Assembly: GCA_026724425.1 (NCBI GenBank)
Contig: JAIUCV010000118.1
Coordinates: 2,467,294 to 2,531,293 of the forward strand
From: Erythrophleum ivorense
Taxonomy: Eukaryota > Streptophyta > Magnoliopsida > Fabales > Fabaceae
Reading direction: 5' to 3'
DNA length: 64,000 nt
The position numbers and the translations under genes were made by a program. The notes below the pieces were generated by a model that ran no database searches, was not told the origin of the DNA, and saw only the letters and a program-made list of their open reading frames with translations. Of this stretch, positions 50,226 through 59,855 are shown one piece after another. Within the stretch, counting starts at the first letter, position 1. Every line of letters begins with the position of its first letter.

Positions 50226-51767
50226 ATGAACCAAGAAAACCCAAATAACAACCCTGATGGTTCAGGAGATGTACCGGTGAAGCGCAAACGTGGTCGTCCA
50301 CGGAAATACCCAAAAGTTAAGGGGGAGGAGGATGCCTACACCCCAATCAATCGGAGTATAAACCAGAATCGAGTTATAGAAAATGTGCAAGTTGCTCCTG
50401 GATTTGCAAGGGTCAATGGAAATCAGCCTAGTCAAAGTGAACTAGAAAATAATTCTGATGATGCCATGGTGGGCCAGGCAGTTTCTGGTGTTGTTGAGGC
50501 CGCATTTGATGCTGGATATTTGATAAGTGTTAGAATTGGTAATTCTGATTCTACTTTGAGTGGTCTTGCCTTCAAGCCTGGACGCTATGTTCCTATTTCA
50601 GCTGAAAATGATGTGGCTCCAGATGTTCCAATGATCCGAAGAAAGGTCGTTCCATTCCCTACAGGAAATTATACTCAGGCTCAGAATCCTCATTCAAAGG
50701 AAAGGAGCGAACAGCATGTCAATATTAATAGAAATGAAACTAATTCAGTGAATGGATCCCCATCAGTCAGTCAAGTCCCTATAGGAGCAGTTAGTTCTAG
50801 TAATTTGACAACCTCTCAAGGGAAAAATGTGCCTTCTGTGGCACAACAAACTACTCATCCACTAACCGGAGGTAATGTGTTGCCTATTGTGCTTCCACCA
50901 GATAATTCGTCTTATGCGGTACCAGTTAATAACCAACTACCTCAAGTCATGACCCAAGCTTCTCAAGGAAGTGTATCCAGTGTCAATAGAGCAACTCCAG
51001 CTGAAGGAAGCCAAGTGCCTTTCTCTCAAAGTTATCCACTAACCAGAGATAATATAGTGCCTATTGTGCTTCCGCCACCACATAATTCCTCAATTGTGAT
51101 ACCAGTTAGTAATCAACCCCCTCAAATCATGACCCAAGCTTCTCTAGGAAGCGTATCCAGTATCAGTAAAGAGGTTCCAGCACATAGAAATCAAGTTCCT
51201 TCCTCTCAAACTCAAACACTGACTCAAGGTAATGTGGTTCCTTTTGTGCTTCCACCTGGTAATTTGTCAAATGTGGTGCCGGTTATTAATCAACCACCTC
51301 AAGATATGACCCAAGCTTCTCTAGGAAGTGTAGCCAGTGTCACTAAAGAAATTCCAGCAGATGTAAACAAAGTCCCTTCCTCCCAAACACAAACAAGCTG
51401 GGACATGTTGCCAAGAGCCATGCAGAAAGAAGATTCTATGCAAGATCAACCTTCAGTTGATGCTGCAATGAATGAAGGAGAGGCCAAATCAATGATATCA
51501 CCTGACATGCCTTTTGAGAAGCCAGTTACTGAAGTTATTAAGAAAGTCCAAGTTCCCTCAAACTCCATAGATATTGAGACTTGGAACAGCAAGTCAGGTG
51601 GCAAAATTCCAGCGAAGGATTTCAGCAATAGGCCGGAAGACAAAGTTAACGAGATTGGCCAACCCATCTTAATTAAGACTGTGCAATCTGTACAGGCTGG
51701 TCCTGAGGAACATTCTGCATCTGCCACCAAACCTGTGGAAATTCATAATACTGGCAAAATGACTTAA
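50226..51767 (+). CDS. AT-hook DNA-binding protein with three tandem repeats
   Basis: A 513-aa protein in one coding exon; ATG at 50226 follows an acceptor at 50178. Residues 19-29 (KRKRGRPRKYP) are an AT-hook, which binds the minor groove of AT-rich DNA, so a nuclear role is likely. Residues 82-145 form a conserved block seen in a small plant AT-hook family (VSGVVEAAFDAGYLISVRIG, LSGLAFKPGRYVPIS, DVAPDVPMIRRK); I recall it from a family like Arabidopsis At5g54930. Residues 209-267, 268-327 and 328-386 are three tandem repeats of 59-60 aa, each with LPP, NSS/NLS, VPV.NQ.PQ, MTQAS.GSV and VP.S. The C-terminal third is acidic/polar without a domain. The TAA at 51765 seems to cut an older, longer frame: coding-like text resumes in phase after the next intron. 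Targets unknown. Confidence 0.9.
   Translation: MNQENPNNNPDGSGDVPVKRKRGRPRKYPKVKGEEDAYTPINRSINQNRVIENVQVAPGFARVNGNQPSQSELENNSDDAMVGQAVSGVVEAAFDAGYLISVRIGNSDSTLSGLAFKPGRYVPISAENDVAPDVPMIRRKVVPFPTGNYTQAQNPHSKERSEQHVNINRNETNSVNGSPSVSQVPIGAVSSSNLTTSQGKNVPSVAQQTTHPLTGGNVLPIVLPPDNSSYAVPVNNQLPQVMTQASQGSVSSVNRATPAEGSQVPFSQSYPLTRDNIVPIVLPPPHNSSIVIPVSNQPPQIMTQASLGSVSSISKEVPAHRNQVPSSQTQTLTQGNVVPFVLPPGNLSNVVPVINQPPQDMTQASLGSVASVTKEIPADVNKVPSSQTQTSWDMLPRAMQKEDSMQDQPSVDAAMNEGEAKSMISPDMPFEKPVTEVIKKVQVPSNSIDIETWNSKSGGKIPAKDFSNRPEDKVNEIGQPILIKTVQSVQAGPEEHSASATKPVEIHNTGKMT
50850..51383 (+). repeat. Three tandem ~180-bp coding repeats
   Basis: Units at 50850-51026, 51027-51206 and 51207-51383. The DNA keeps strings such as ATGACCCAAGCTTCTCNAGG and TTGTGCTTCC in all three. 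Units 2 and 3 look closer to each other than to unit 1 (both have QPPQ, QASLGSV and VPSSQTQT). Confidence 0.9.
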
Positions 51768-51776
51768 CTATTGCAG

Positions 51777-51926
51777 GTAACAGGAAGCTTCAATTTGTAA
51801 AATTTCTGGTCAACAGGGATGGGGATGGAATGGAAGATTTTGAAATGTATCTCCCTTGAATAATTTGTTCTGAGCTTAAATTGATGCATCTATACTTATA
51901 TGCTATCATTTTAAAAGGTTTTGCAG
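51777..51926 (+). other. Intron after the AT-hook stop codon
   Basis: The donor CTATTGCAG/GTAACA and acceptor GGTTTTGCAG bound 150 bp. The intron lies 9 nt after the stop, in phase 0 of the same frame, which is unusual for an ordinary 3'UTR intron and fits a former coding intron. Confidence 0.6.
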
Positions 51927-52070
51927 GACAATATATTGATGAGCCAGTAAGATGAAGCGGAAAAGCTAGGCTCTGGACAGAAGTTAGTTGATATAAGGAA
52001 TATTGAAACTGAACTTGAAGATGGAGGAACTGGTCAATCGACAAAACAGGCCCGAGCACTGAGTGCCTGA
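51927..52070 (+). pseudogene. Former last coding exon of the AT-hook gene
   Basis: In the frame of the upstream exon (ACT TAA CTA TTG CAG, then GAC AAT ATA) the text runs DNILMSQ, a TAA at 51948-51950, then DEAEKLGSGQKLVDIRNIET, ELEDGGTGQSTKQARALSA, and a stop TGA at 52068. The composition is that of coding DNA and stays open for 39 codons after the second TAA. I infer that the ancestral protein ended at 52070 and that two TAA codons, possibly from CAA, shortened it by about 50 residues. Alternative splicing that skips both stops cannot be excluded. Confidence 0.55.
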
Positions 52071-53056
52071 TTTATGAAATTTTTTTTTTAATGATTAGAA
52101 GTTATTTTACAGTCAGGTTTATTGACCATAAAGTAGGTTAATATCCTGCATATTATTTTGTCAAGGATCAGAACTCATGTTATTTATTATATGCCCTGTT
52201 GGGTTTATGGAGAAAAGTTTGCTTGTTAGATTTGATTTTATGTTTAAACCACAAGGATAGCACCTTAAAGTTGGCGGATGTTTAGGCGCTTTCTTTATAA
52301 GGCAATTGTTTAATTAAAACTTGATCTAATGTTTATCAAGTCATCCATGAGGATACTGTATTCCGTGATTGGTCGTTTCATTGTTATTTTTCTTCTCATA
52401 TCATTCACAGATACCTTCATATCCGTTGATTAACTAGTTTTCATTTGAAACAGATTAATCGTCAGTCCATGGCACATAAATTAGAGACCTACACATAAAA
52501 TTAATTGAAAAGAGATGTGGTATGATATTCAGCATAAAAGTCGTCTAATAACTGTCTTCTTGGCCATTTGGCATGGTTTGGCTTCCTTGACTAGATTGTA
52601 GTGTATTTCAAATCCTCAATTATATTCATTAAGTTTGAGCGTCCTTTTTAATAAGGATTATCATCACTTGGAAGTACACTATGTTATTCCAGTTAATGTT
52701 TAGGTCTTAAGATAGAATATTTTAAATCTTCTTTCTGGTTTTTCCACCTTATAAAATTGTAATTGTTTCGAAACATCTTAAACATGATTTGCAATTTGGT
52801 TTGAAAATGGGTTAAATCTTCATAAAATTGAGTTTTATCCAAAAGAAAAAAATTGAAATTAGATAAAATGGGTAAAATTTACAATTTATTATCAAGTGCT
52901 TTAATAAAAATATAATACGAAAGAATATTTTTAAAAAAATTAATCATATGCAGATGAGTTGAAAAATATTTCACATTTCATATTTTTATTAAGAATTTTG
53001 ATGGCACATTTAAAAATTAAAAGTAAATTTTGTCCACAACAATTTAGTCTGTACTT
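52071..53056. other. AT-hook gene 3' flank and intergenic DNA
   Basis: Probable 3'UTR to about 52350, then AT-rich DNA. No gene or repeat supported. Confidence 0.5.
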
Positions 53057-54780
53057 AACTCTGCCTATGACGAGCCTTAATGCAAATTATTTTTCACAGC
53101 CGGTCTTAAGCCTGGAAAAAAGATGAGGGTTGTGTTAGGCAATCGACAGCCAACGTAAAACTTTGTCGAATCTTTATGACATGGACAATCAATATATTAA
53201 ACGTAATGCTAGGGTGTTGTCCGGAAGTAACGCGTTGTATAACTCGAGTACAGTGACAAATGAGTAAGAGCCGTTGTATCGTCGCCTGAGTGTAGTGAAA
53301 AATAAGCAAGGGCTTTCACATTTTCGTGAACGAATGTGGGTAAAAAAGTTAGTTCATGAGAGTAGGATTCGTTTTGAGACTTGGAATATAGGTACACTTA
53401 CGAGTAAGTCAATGGAAATAGTAGATACCATGATTAGGAGGTTAATTAATTTTATGTGTTTACAAGAAACTAAATAGGTAGAAGAAAAAGCGAAAGAATT
53501 AGACACTTCAGGTTTTAAATTTTGGTACACTGGGAAGGCTAAATCTAGAAATGGGGTAGGTATAATTGTAGATAAATTTTGAAAAAATATTATAGTTGAT
53601 GTAAAAAGATTAGGAGATAGAATCATTGCATTAAAGGTAGTAGTGGAAAAGGAAATCTTTAATGTTATTAGCGCCTATGCACCACAAGTAGGATTAGAAG
53701 AATATCACAAAATAAAGTTTTGGGAGGATTTAGAATGTTTAGTTCAGGAAATACTATTAGGAGAAAAGATTTTTCTAGGAGGGGATCTAAATGGTCATGT
53801 GGGAAGTGTATCTTTAGGTTACGAGGGTGTTCATGGAGGACATGTCATAGGGGAATCAAATGCAGAGGGTAAAAATATTCTACACTTTTCATTGACGTTC
53901 GATCTTATATTAGCTAACACTTGTTTTAGAAAGCATGAGGAACATCTTATCACGTACAAAAGTGGAAGGGTATGTTCTCAAATTAATTTTCACTTATAAG
54001 GAAATCAGATAGAAAACTTTGCATGGATTGCAAAGTTATACCTAGAGAGAGTTTAACTACTCAACATAGAGTTTTGGTTATGGATGTACAAGTTAGGAGG
54101 AGAGTAGAAAACAAAGACGAAAATAGGGTGTTAAGGACTAAGTGGTGGCAACTAAAGGGGGATAAAGAAAAGAATATGCAGAGATGGATTGTGGATGAAG
54201 GACCTTAGGAAATACAAGGAAGTGCTAACGATATGTGGAATGGAATGACTAAAGAGATTAGGAAAGTGGCAAAGGAAATATTAGGTGAATCAAAATGTTT
54301 TGGACCTAGAGATAAAGAATCTTGGTAGTAGGATGCAAGCGTGCAAGATAAGGTTAAAGTGAAGAAGGAATGTTATAAAGTGTAGTCATTATGTAAGAGT
54401 AATAAAAATTAGGAGAAATATAAAGTAGCTAAGAAAGACACTAAGAAGGCAGTGAGCGAAACGAGGGTATTCGATGGGTTATACCAATCTTTAGGTACTA
54501 AAGTTGGAGAAAGAAATATTTACAAGTTAGCTAAAAGTAGGAAAAGAAAGATAAGAGACGTGGACCAAGTAAAATGCATTAAGGATGAAGAAAGGAAAGT
54601 CTTGGTCACGGAACAAGATATCAGAGATTAGTGGAAGAGTTATTTTCATAGGCTTTTTAATGAAAGTCACGAGATTTCATTGTAATCGGATAGATTAGAC
54701 ACTAGAGAAGAGGATCAAAATTATACCTTTTATCGTAGGATTTGTGAGGCAGAGGTAAAAGAAGCATTAAAGCGAATGGA
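53057..54780 (+). mobile_element. RTE-type LINE, copy 1, 5' half (+ strand, dead)
   Basis: Begins AACTCTGCCTATGACGAG, matching the 5' end of copy 2, so the 5' end seems complete. The ORF starts with an endonuclease domain that nicks DNA to prime reverse transcription: ESRIRFETWNIGTLTSKSME, FMCLQETK, GVGIIVDK, VISAYAPQVGLEEYH and FLGGDLNGHVGS. The linker then runs up to CEAEVKEALKRM, where the element stops at the edge of LTR copy D. Frame is lost to stops, including TAG at 53474, TGA at 53580 and one near 53263, and to frameshifts. The RT half is missing; it should lie beyond the right end of the window if D simply split the element. Confidence 0.85.
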
Positions 54781-55960
54781 TGACTTAAATAGTCAATTGA
54801 CTAAAACTTTGATAAGACTTTTTTGAATTATTTTAAATCTCAAAATTTTCAAATTAAATGCTTTTAATAAAGTAGAAAGCCTAAATTTTCATATGAAAAA
54901 GATAATTTTTGAAAAGGATATAGAATGCCTTTAAACAAAAGAAATTAAGTAGAGGGATGTAATCAATATTTTGAAATTTGTTATAAAAGTCCTCCTTTCC
55001 TTTTTATATGTCACGCCACCCCCTTCTTTCTCCTATAACTGACATTTACAACCTCTAAACTAGATGGATATGGCGTGAAAATAAGAAGAAAGAGAAAGGA
55101 AAAGAAAGCCAACAAAGGTAAGGAAACATGCTGAATTTCATGCTATGTTAGTTAAAAACTTTTATCTCCTCTTCAAGCTCTTTTTAATAGTGGTTTCAAC
55201 TTCTTGAAAGGATGAAATTTGTGGCTGATCTTATGAGGGAAAAAGGAGATTTAAGGAAGCCAAGTTTACCATAGGAATCACCATTAGAAGTGCTTTCAAA
55301 CAAGTTATGATTTGAATTAGAAATTTGCTATTCCCATGGATTCCTCTTCTTCATCAATTCGACCAAGGCATAGAAAACCTAGAGGAAGTTTGATTTTGGC
55401 TAAAACTTGATAGGAATAAGTTTTAGGAGTATGAAAATTAAGATTATGCAATTGGAATCAATTAAAAAGCTATAAGAACCAAATTAAACTACCTAGGGTT
55501 TCAATTGCACCAGGGAAGTTTTGGAATCCTAGGAAGATGTTTTGAATCATCTAATACCAAACTTGAATTAAAAAAGAGTCAAGGATACTCTATTTGTATC
55601 AAGTTCCCTAGGAAAATTGACAAAAATTCCCTTAGGCCACACCAAGAGCATGTCTTGCCAACCTATGAAGAGCTCCCATAAGTTCTATGGTTTTAAGAGG
55701 TCTAAATATGAGCAATAGACATTAATTGAATCATCGGAATGAATTTAGGAACCTTATTTTAAAAGGTGATATTTTAGGGTTTATAAGGGCCTAGAGAAAC
55801 AACTTGATTTTAAACTTGTTTTAGCTTACATGTGATGGCTCTAATGAGTTTCATTAGAGTCATATGGCTTATATCAAGCGAGCATTTGGAGCTTGGAAAT
55901 TGAATTATGAGAGTTTCCCCTTAAAGGACCTAAGATGGTTTAAAGTTGCATTTCAAGTTA
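54781..55960 (-). mobile_element. LTR copy D, left part (inverted)
   Basis: Read on the minus strand it matches copy B from about 42450 to 42600 (TTTTTCATATGAAAATTTAG, GCTTTCTACTTTAT, AGTCAATTGAC) and in further blocks. It ends at TGACTTAAATAG, directly against the broken RTE copy 1. Compared with B it lacks the last ~340 bp, so either this end is truncated or the subfamily is shorter. The right parts of D are at 59146-59855 and beyond 63452. Confidence 0.75.
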
Positions 55961-55972
55961 TAAGAGATTTAT
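55961..55972. repeat. 12-bp target site duplication of RTE copy 2, left
   Basis: TAAGAGATTTAT, repeated exactly at 59134-59145. It is DNA of LTR copy D, duplicated on insertion. Confidence 0.9.
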
Positions 55973-58900
55973 ACAACAACAACAACAACAAAGCCTTTTC
56001 CCACTAAGTGGGGTCAGCTACATGGATCAATTGATGCCATAAACACCTATCGTAAATCATATTTTTAGACAAATCATTTAAATCTAAATCTCTCTTAATA
56101 ATTTCTCCTATAATTTTTCTTGGTCTTCCTCTACCTCTAATTATTGGACTATTCTCTATCTCATCTACTTTTATAATTGGGGCTTCTATAGGTTTCCTCC
56201 TGATATGATCGAACCATTTAAGTCTTGATTCTCCAATCTTTTCCACAATAGGTGCGACTTTCACCATCTTTCTAATGTATTCATTTCTAATCCGATCTCG
56301 TCTAGTGTCCACTCATCTAACGCAACATTCTTATCTCTGCAACATTGAACTTATTCTCTTGTTGATTTTTTATTGCCCAACACTCAATTCCATATAACAT
56401 TGCAGGTCTTATAATTGTACAGTAGAATTTACCCTTAAGTTTGAGTGGTACTCTTCTATCACAAATAACACCCGAAGCACTTCTCCACTTCATCCACCTC
56501 GCTTGAATCCTATGTGTTACGTCTTCTTCTATTTCCCTATTATGTTGTATGATAGATTCAAGATATTTAAATCGTGTAACTTGTGGTATAATATGTTCTC
56601 CAATTTTCACTTCTACGCTAGAAGTGGTGTGTCTCTTACTAAACTTACACTCTATATACTCCGTTTTACTTCTACTTAAACGAAATCCATGAGTTTTCAA
56701 AGCTAACCCCCACTTCTCCAACTTCTCATTCATTTCCACAGTCGATTCTCCAACTAAGACAATATCGTCTGCAAAAAGCATACATCGTGGCACCGGCTCC
56801 TAGATATGTTCAGTAAGCACATCCAATACTAGAGTAAAAAGATAAGGGTTCAGAGTTAACCCTTGATGTAGACCAATAGTTATCGAAAAATCTTCTGTAA
56901 GTCCACCTTTTGTTACTACCTTAGTTGTAGCCTCATCATACATATCTTGTATTGCTCGAATATAAGCTATGCGAACTCCTTTTTTCTCCAAAACCTTCCA
57001 TAGAACCTCTCTTGGTACTCTATCATATACTTTTTCAAAATCAATAAATATCATGTGTAAATCTCTTTGATTCTCTCGATATCACTCCATTAATCTTCAC
57101 AACAAATATATTGCTTCCATAGTTGACCTTCTTGGCATAAAACCAAATTGATTCTCTTTAACTTGGGTCTCTTTTCTTAATCGTCGCTCAATTACTCTTT
57201 CCCATAATTTCATAGTATGGCTTATGAGCTTAATTCCTCTATAATTTACACAATTTTGAATATCCCCCTTACTCTTATAAATAGAAATTAAAAAACTTCT
57301 CCTCCACTCATCTAGCATTTTCTTAGATCTCATAATTTTATTAAATAACTTTGTAAGCCAACATATGCCTTTCACTCTTAAACCCTTCCATACTTCAATA
57401 GGTATATTATTCGGTCCAACTGTTCTGCCACTTTTCATTCGCTTTAATGCTTCTTTTACCTCTGTCTCACAAATCCTACGATAAAAGGTATAATTTTGAT
57501 CATCTTCTTTAGTGTCTAATCTATCCAATTGCAATGAAATCTCGTGGCTTTTATTAAAAAGCCTATAAAAATAACTTTTCCACCGTTCTCTGATATGTCG
57601 TTTCATGACCAAGATTTTCCTTTCTTCATCCTTAATGCATTTTACTTAGTCCACGTCTCTTGTTTTTCTTTCCCTACTTTTAGCTAACTTGTAAATATTT
57701 CTTTCTCTAACTTTAGTACCTAAAGATTGGTATAACCCATCGAATGCCCTCGTTCTCGCTTCGCTCACTGCCTTCTTAGTGTCTTTCTTAACTACTTTAT
57801 ATTTCTCCCAATTTTCATTACTCTTACATAATGATCACACTTTATAACATTCCCTTTTCACTTTAACCTTATCTTGCACGCTTGTATCCTACCACCAGGA
57901 TTCTTTATCTCTAGGTCCAAAAGCTTTTGATTCACCTAATATTTCTTTTGCCACTTTCCTAATCTCTTTAGCTATTCCATTCCACATATCGTTAGCACTT
58001 CCTTATATTTCCCAAGGTCATTCCTCCACAATCCGTCTCTGCACATTCTTTTCTTTATCTCCCTTTAGTTACTACCACTTAGTCCTTAACACCCTATTTT
58101 CGCCTTTGCTTTTTACTCTCCTCCTAACTCGTACATCTATAACCAAAACTCTATGTTGAGTAGTTAAACTCTCTCCAGGTATAACTTTGCAATCCATACA
58201 AAGTTTTCTATCTGATTTCCTTATAAGAAAGAAATCAATTTGAGAACATACCCTTCCATTTTTGTACGAGATAAGATGTTCCTCATGCTTTCTAAAATAA
58301 GTGTTAGCTAATATGAGATCGAACGTCAATGAAAAGTCTAGAATAGTTTTACCCTCTGCATTTGGTTCCCCTATGCCATGTCCTCCATGAACACTCTCAT
58401 AACCTGAAGATACACTTCCCACATGACCTAATGGTATTTCCTGAACTAAACATTCTAAATCCTCCCAAAACTTTACTTTGTGATATTCTTCTAATCTTAC
58501 TTGTGGTGCATAGGCGCTAATAACATTAAAGATTTCCTTTCCCACTACTAACTTTAATGCAATGATTTTATCTCCTAACCTTTTTACATCCACTATAACA
58601 TTTTTTCAAAACTTATCTACAATTATACCTACCCCATTTCTAGATTTAGCCTTCCTAGTGTACCAAAGTTTAAAACTCGAAGTGTCTAATTCTTTCACTT
58701 TTTCACCTACCCATTTAGTTTCTTGTAAACACATAAAATTAATCTTCCTCCTAATCATAATATCTACTATTTCCATTGACTTACCTGTAAGTGTACCTAT
58801 ATTCCAAGTCCCAAAACGAATCCTACTCTCGTGAATTAATTTCTTTACCCACATTCGTTCACGAAAATGTGGAAGCCCTTGCTTATTTTTTACTACACTC

Positions 58901-59133
58901 AGGCGACGATGCAGCGACTCTTGCTCATTTGTCACTGTACTCGAGTTATACAGCGCGTTACTTCCGGGCAATGCCCTAACATTACGTTTAATATATCGAT
59001 TGTCCATGTCATAAAGATTTGACAAAGTTTTACGTTGACTGTCGATTGCCTAACACAACCCTCCTCTTTTTTCCGGGCTTGGGACTGGCTATGAAAAATA
59101 ATTTGCATCAAGACTCGTCATAGGCAGAGTTTG
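55973..59133 (-). mobile_element. Full-length RTE-type LINE, copy 2 (3161 bp, minus strand)
   Basis: Both ends are set by an exact 12-bp duplication. The 3' end carries a short trinucleotide tail, (TTG)n on the element's strand, as RTE elements do instead of poly(A). A single ORF once held an endonuclease (59025-58072: GTWNIGTLTGKSMEIVD, FMCLQETKWVG, SAYAPQV, QIDFFLIR), a linker, and reverse transcriptase (57612-56317: GRTVGPNNIPIEVWK, NYRGIKLISHTMKLWERVIE, MIFIDFEKVYDRVPREVLWK, GLHQGLTLNPYLFTLVLDVL and MLFADDIVLVGES with the catalytic FADD). The C-terminal part (56312-56004) has RGRGRPRKIIGE and LIHVADPT. Stops, among them TGA at 58606-58608, and the gaps near 57612-58072, 57090, 56797 and 56315 make it inactive. 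Single ORF and ~3.2 kb length are typical of the RTE clade. Confidence 0.9.
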
Positions 59134-59145
59134 TAAGAGATTTAT
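59134..59145. repeat. 12-bp target site duplication of RTE copy 2, right
   Basis: TAAGAGATTTAT, identical to 55961-55972. Confidence 0.9.
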
Positions 59146-59855
59146 GAGATAGTAAAATAAATTAAAGTGAGTCCTAATAAGTTGCTTGCATTTGAATTGA
59201 TGTATTCAGTCTAAGCTAGAGAAAATCCCTTCTCATGTGTGTGTAAACTCAAGGAGGAGCAAGATGTAAGAGAGGAAAATCAAATGGTTAGTGGTGCATT
59301 AGAATTCCTAACAAAAAATTAGATTTTTTTTTTGTTTTCTATGTTTTCCTTACTTGTGCTTGATTTTGAAATATTATTATTATTATCTATTTTATTAAAT
59401 AATAAAGGTTAATTGTTAATATAAATAAAAAATCCAAAAGGTTGCTATTTCTCCTTATCTTGCATGCATTTGAATGTTTGAATGAGTTGAAATATTTGTA
59501 TGATTGATTGTTTGATGATTTCATGAGTTCTGACTTGAATGGCTTTTATTATGAGTTTTATGGATATATGATGTTATGTTTTGGCTCTTACTTCCTATGG
59601 CAGGGAATTGAGTATAGTAGCTTTTCCTTAGCCTGAAGTTAGCTTAATTGAGCCTAGCAAGTATGTTTTCATGTTATGGCTAGATAAGAGTTACAGTTTG
59701 ATGCCAATTCCCATGTTTAAGTTACTTAAGGCACATAGCCTTCATACATGCATTTTCTCATTTGCATTCATTGTGTGCATTGATATGAATTGAGATTTGC
59801 TACTGAGATTCTCCCAATAATCTCACTTCATTTATCTCCTATTAACCATGACAAC
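59146..59855 (-). mobile_element. LTR copy D, middle part (inverted)
   Basis: Its reverse complement matches copy B at about 40830-40990: AGTGAGATTATTGGGAGAAT against ATGAGATTCTTGGGAGAATC, then CATATCAATGCA and GTAACTTAAACA. It continues the left part once RTE copy 2 is removed. It ends where copy C is inserted. Confidence 0.75.
59851..59855. repeat. Target site duplication ACAAC, left of LTR copy C
   Basis: ACAAC here and at 63448-63452. Removing copy C and one ACAAC rejoins the two flanks of copy D, which then align with copy B across the join. Confidence 0.85.

Noticed and set aside
51446..52059. Minus-strand ORFs opposite the AT-hook gene
   Set aside because: Shadows of the coding exon and of the former last exon.
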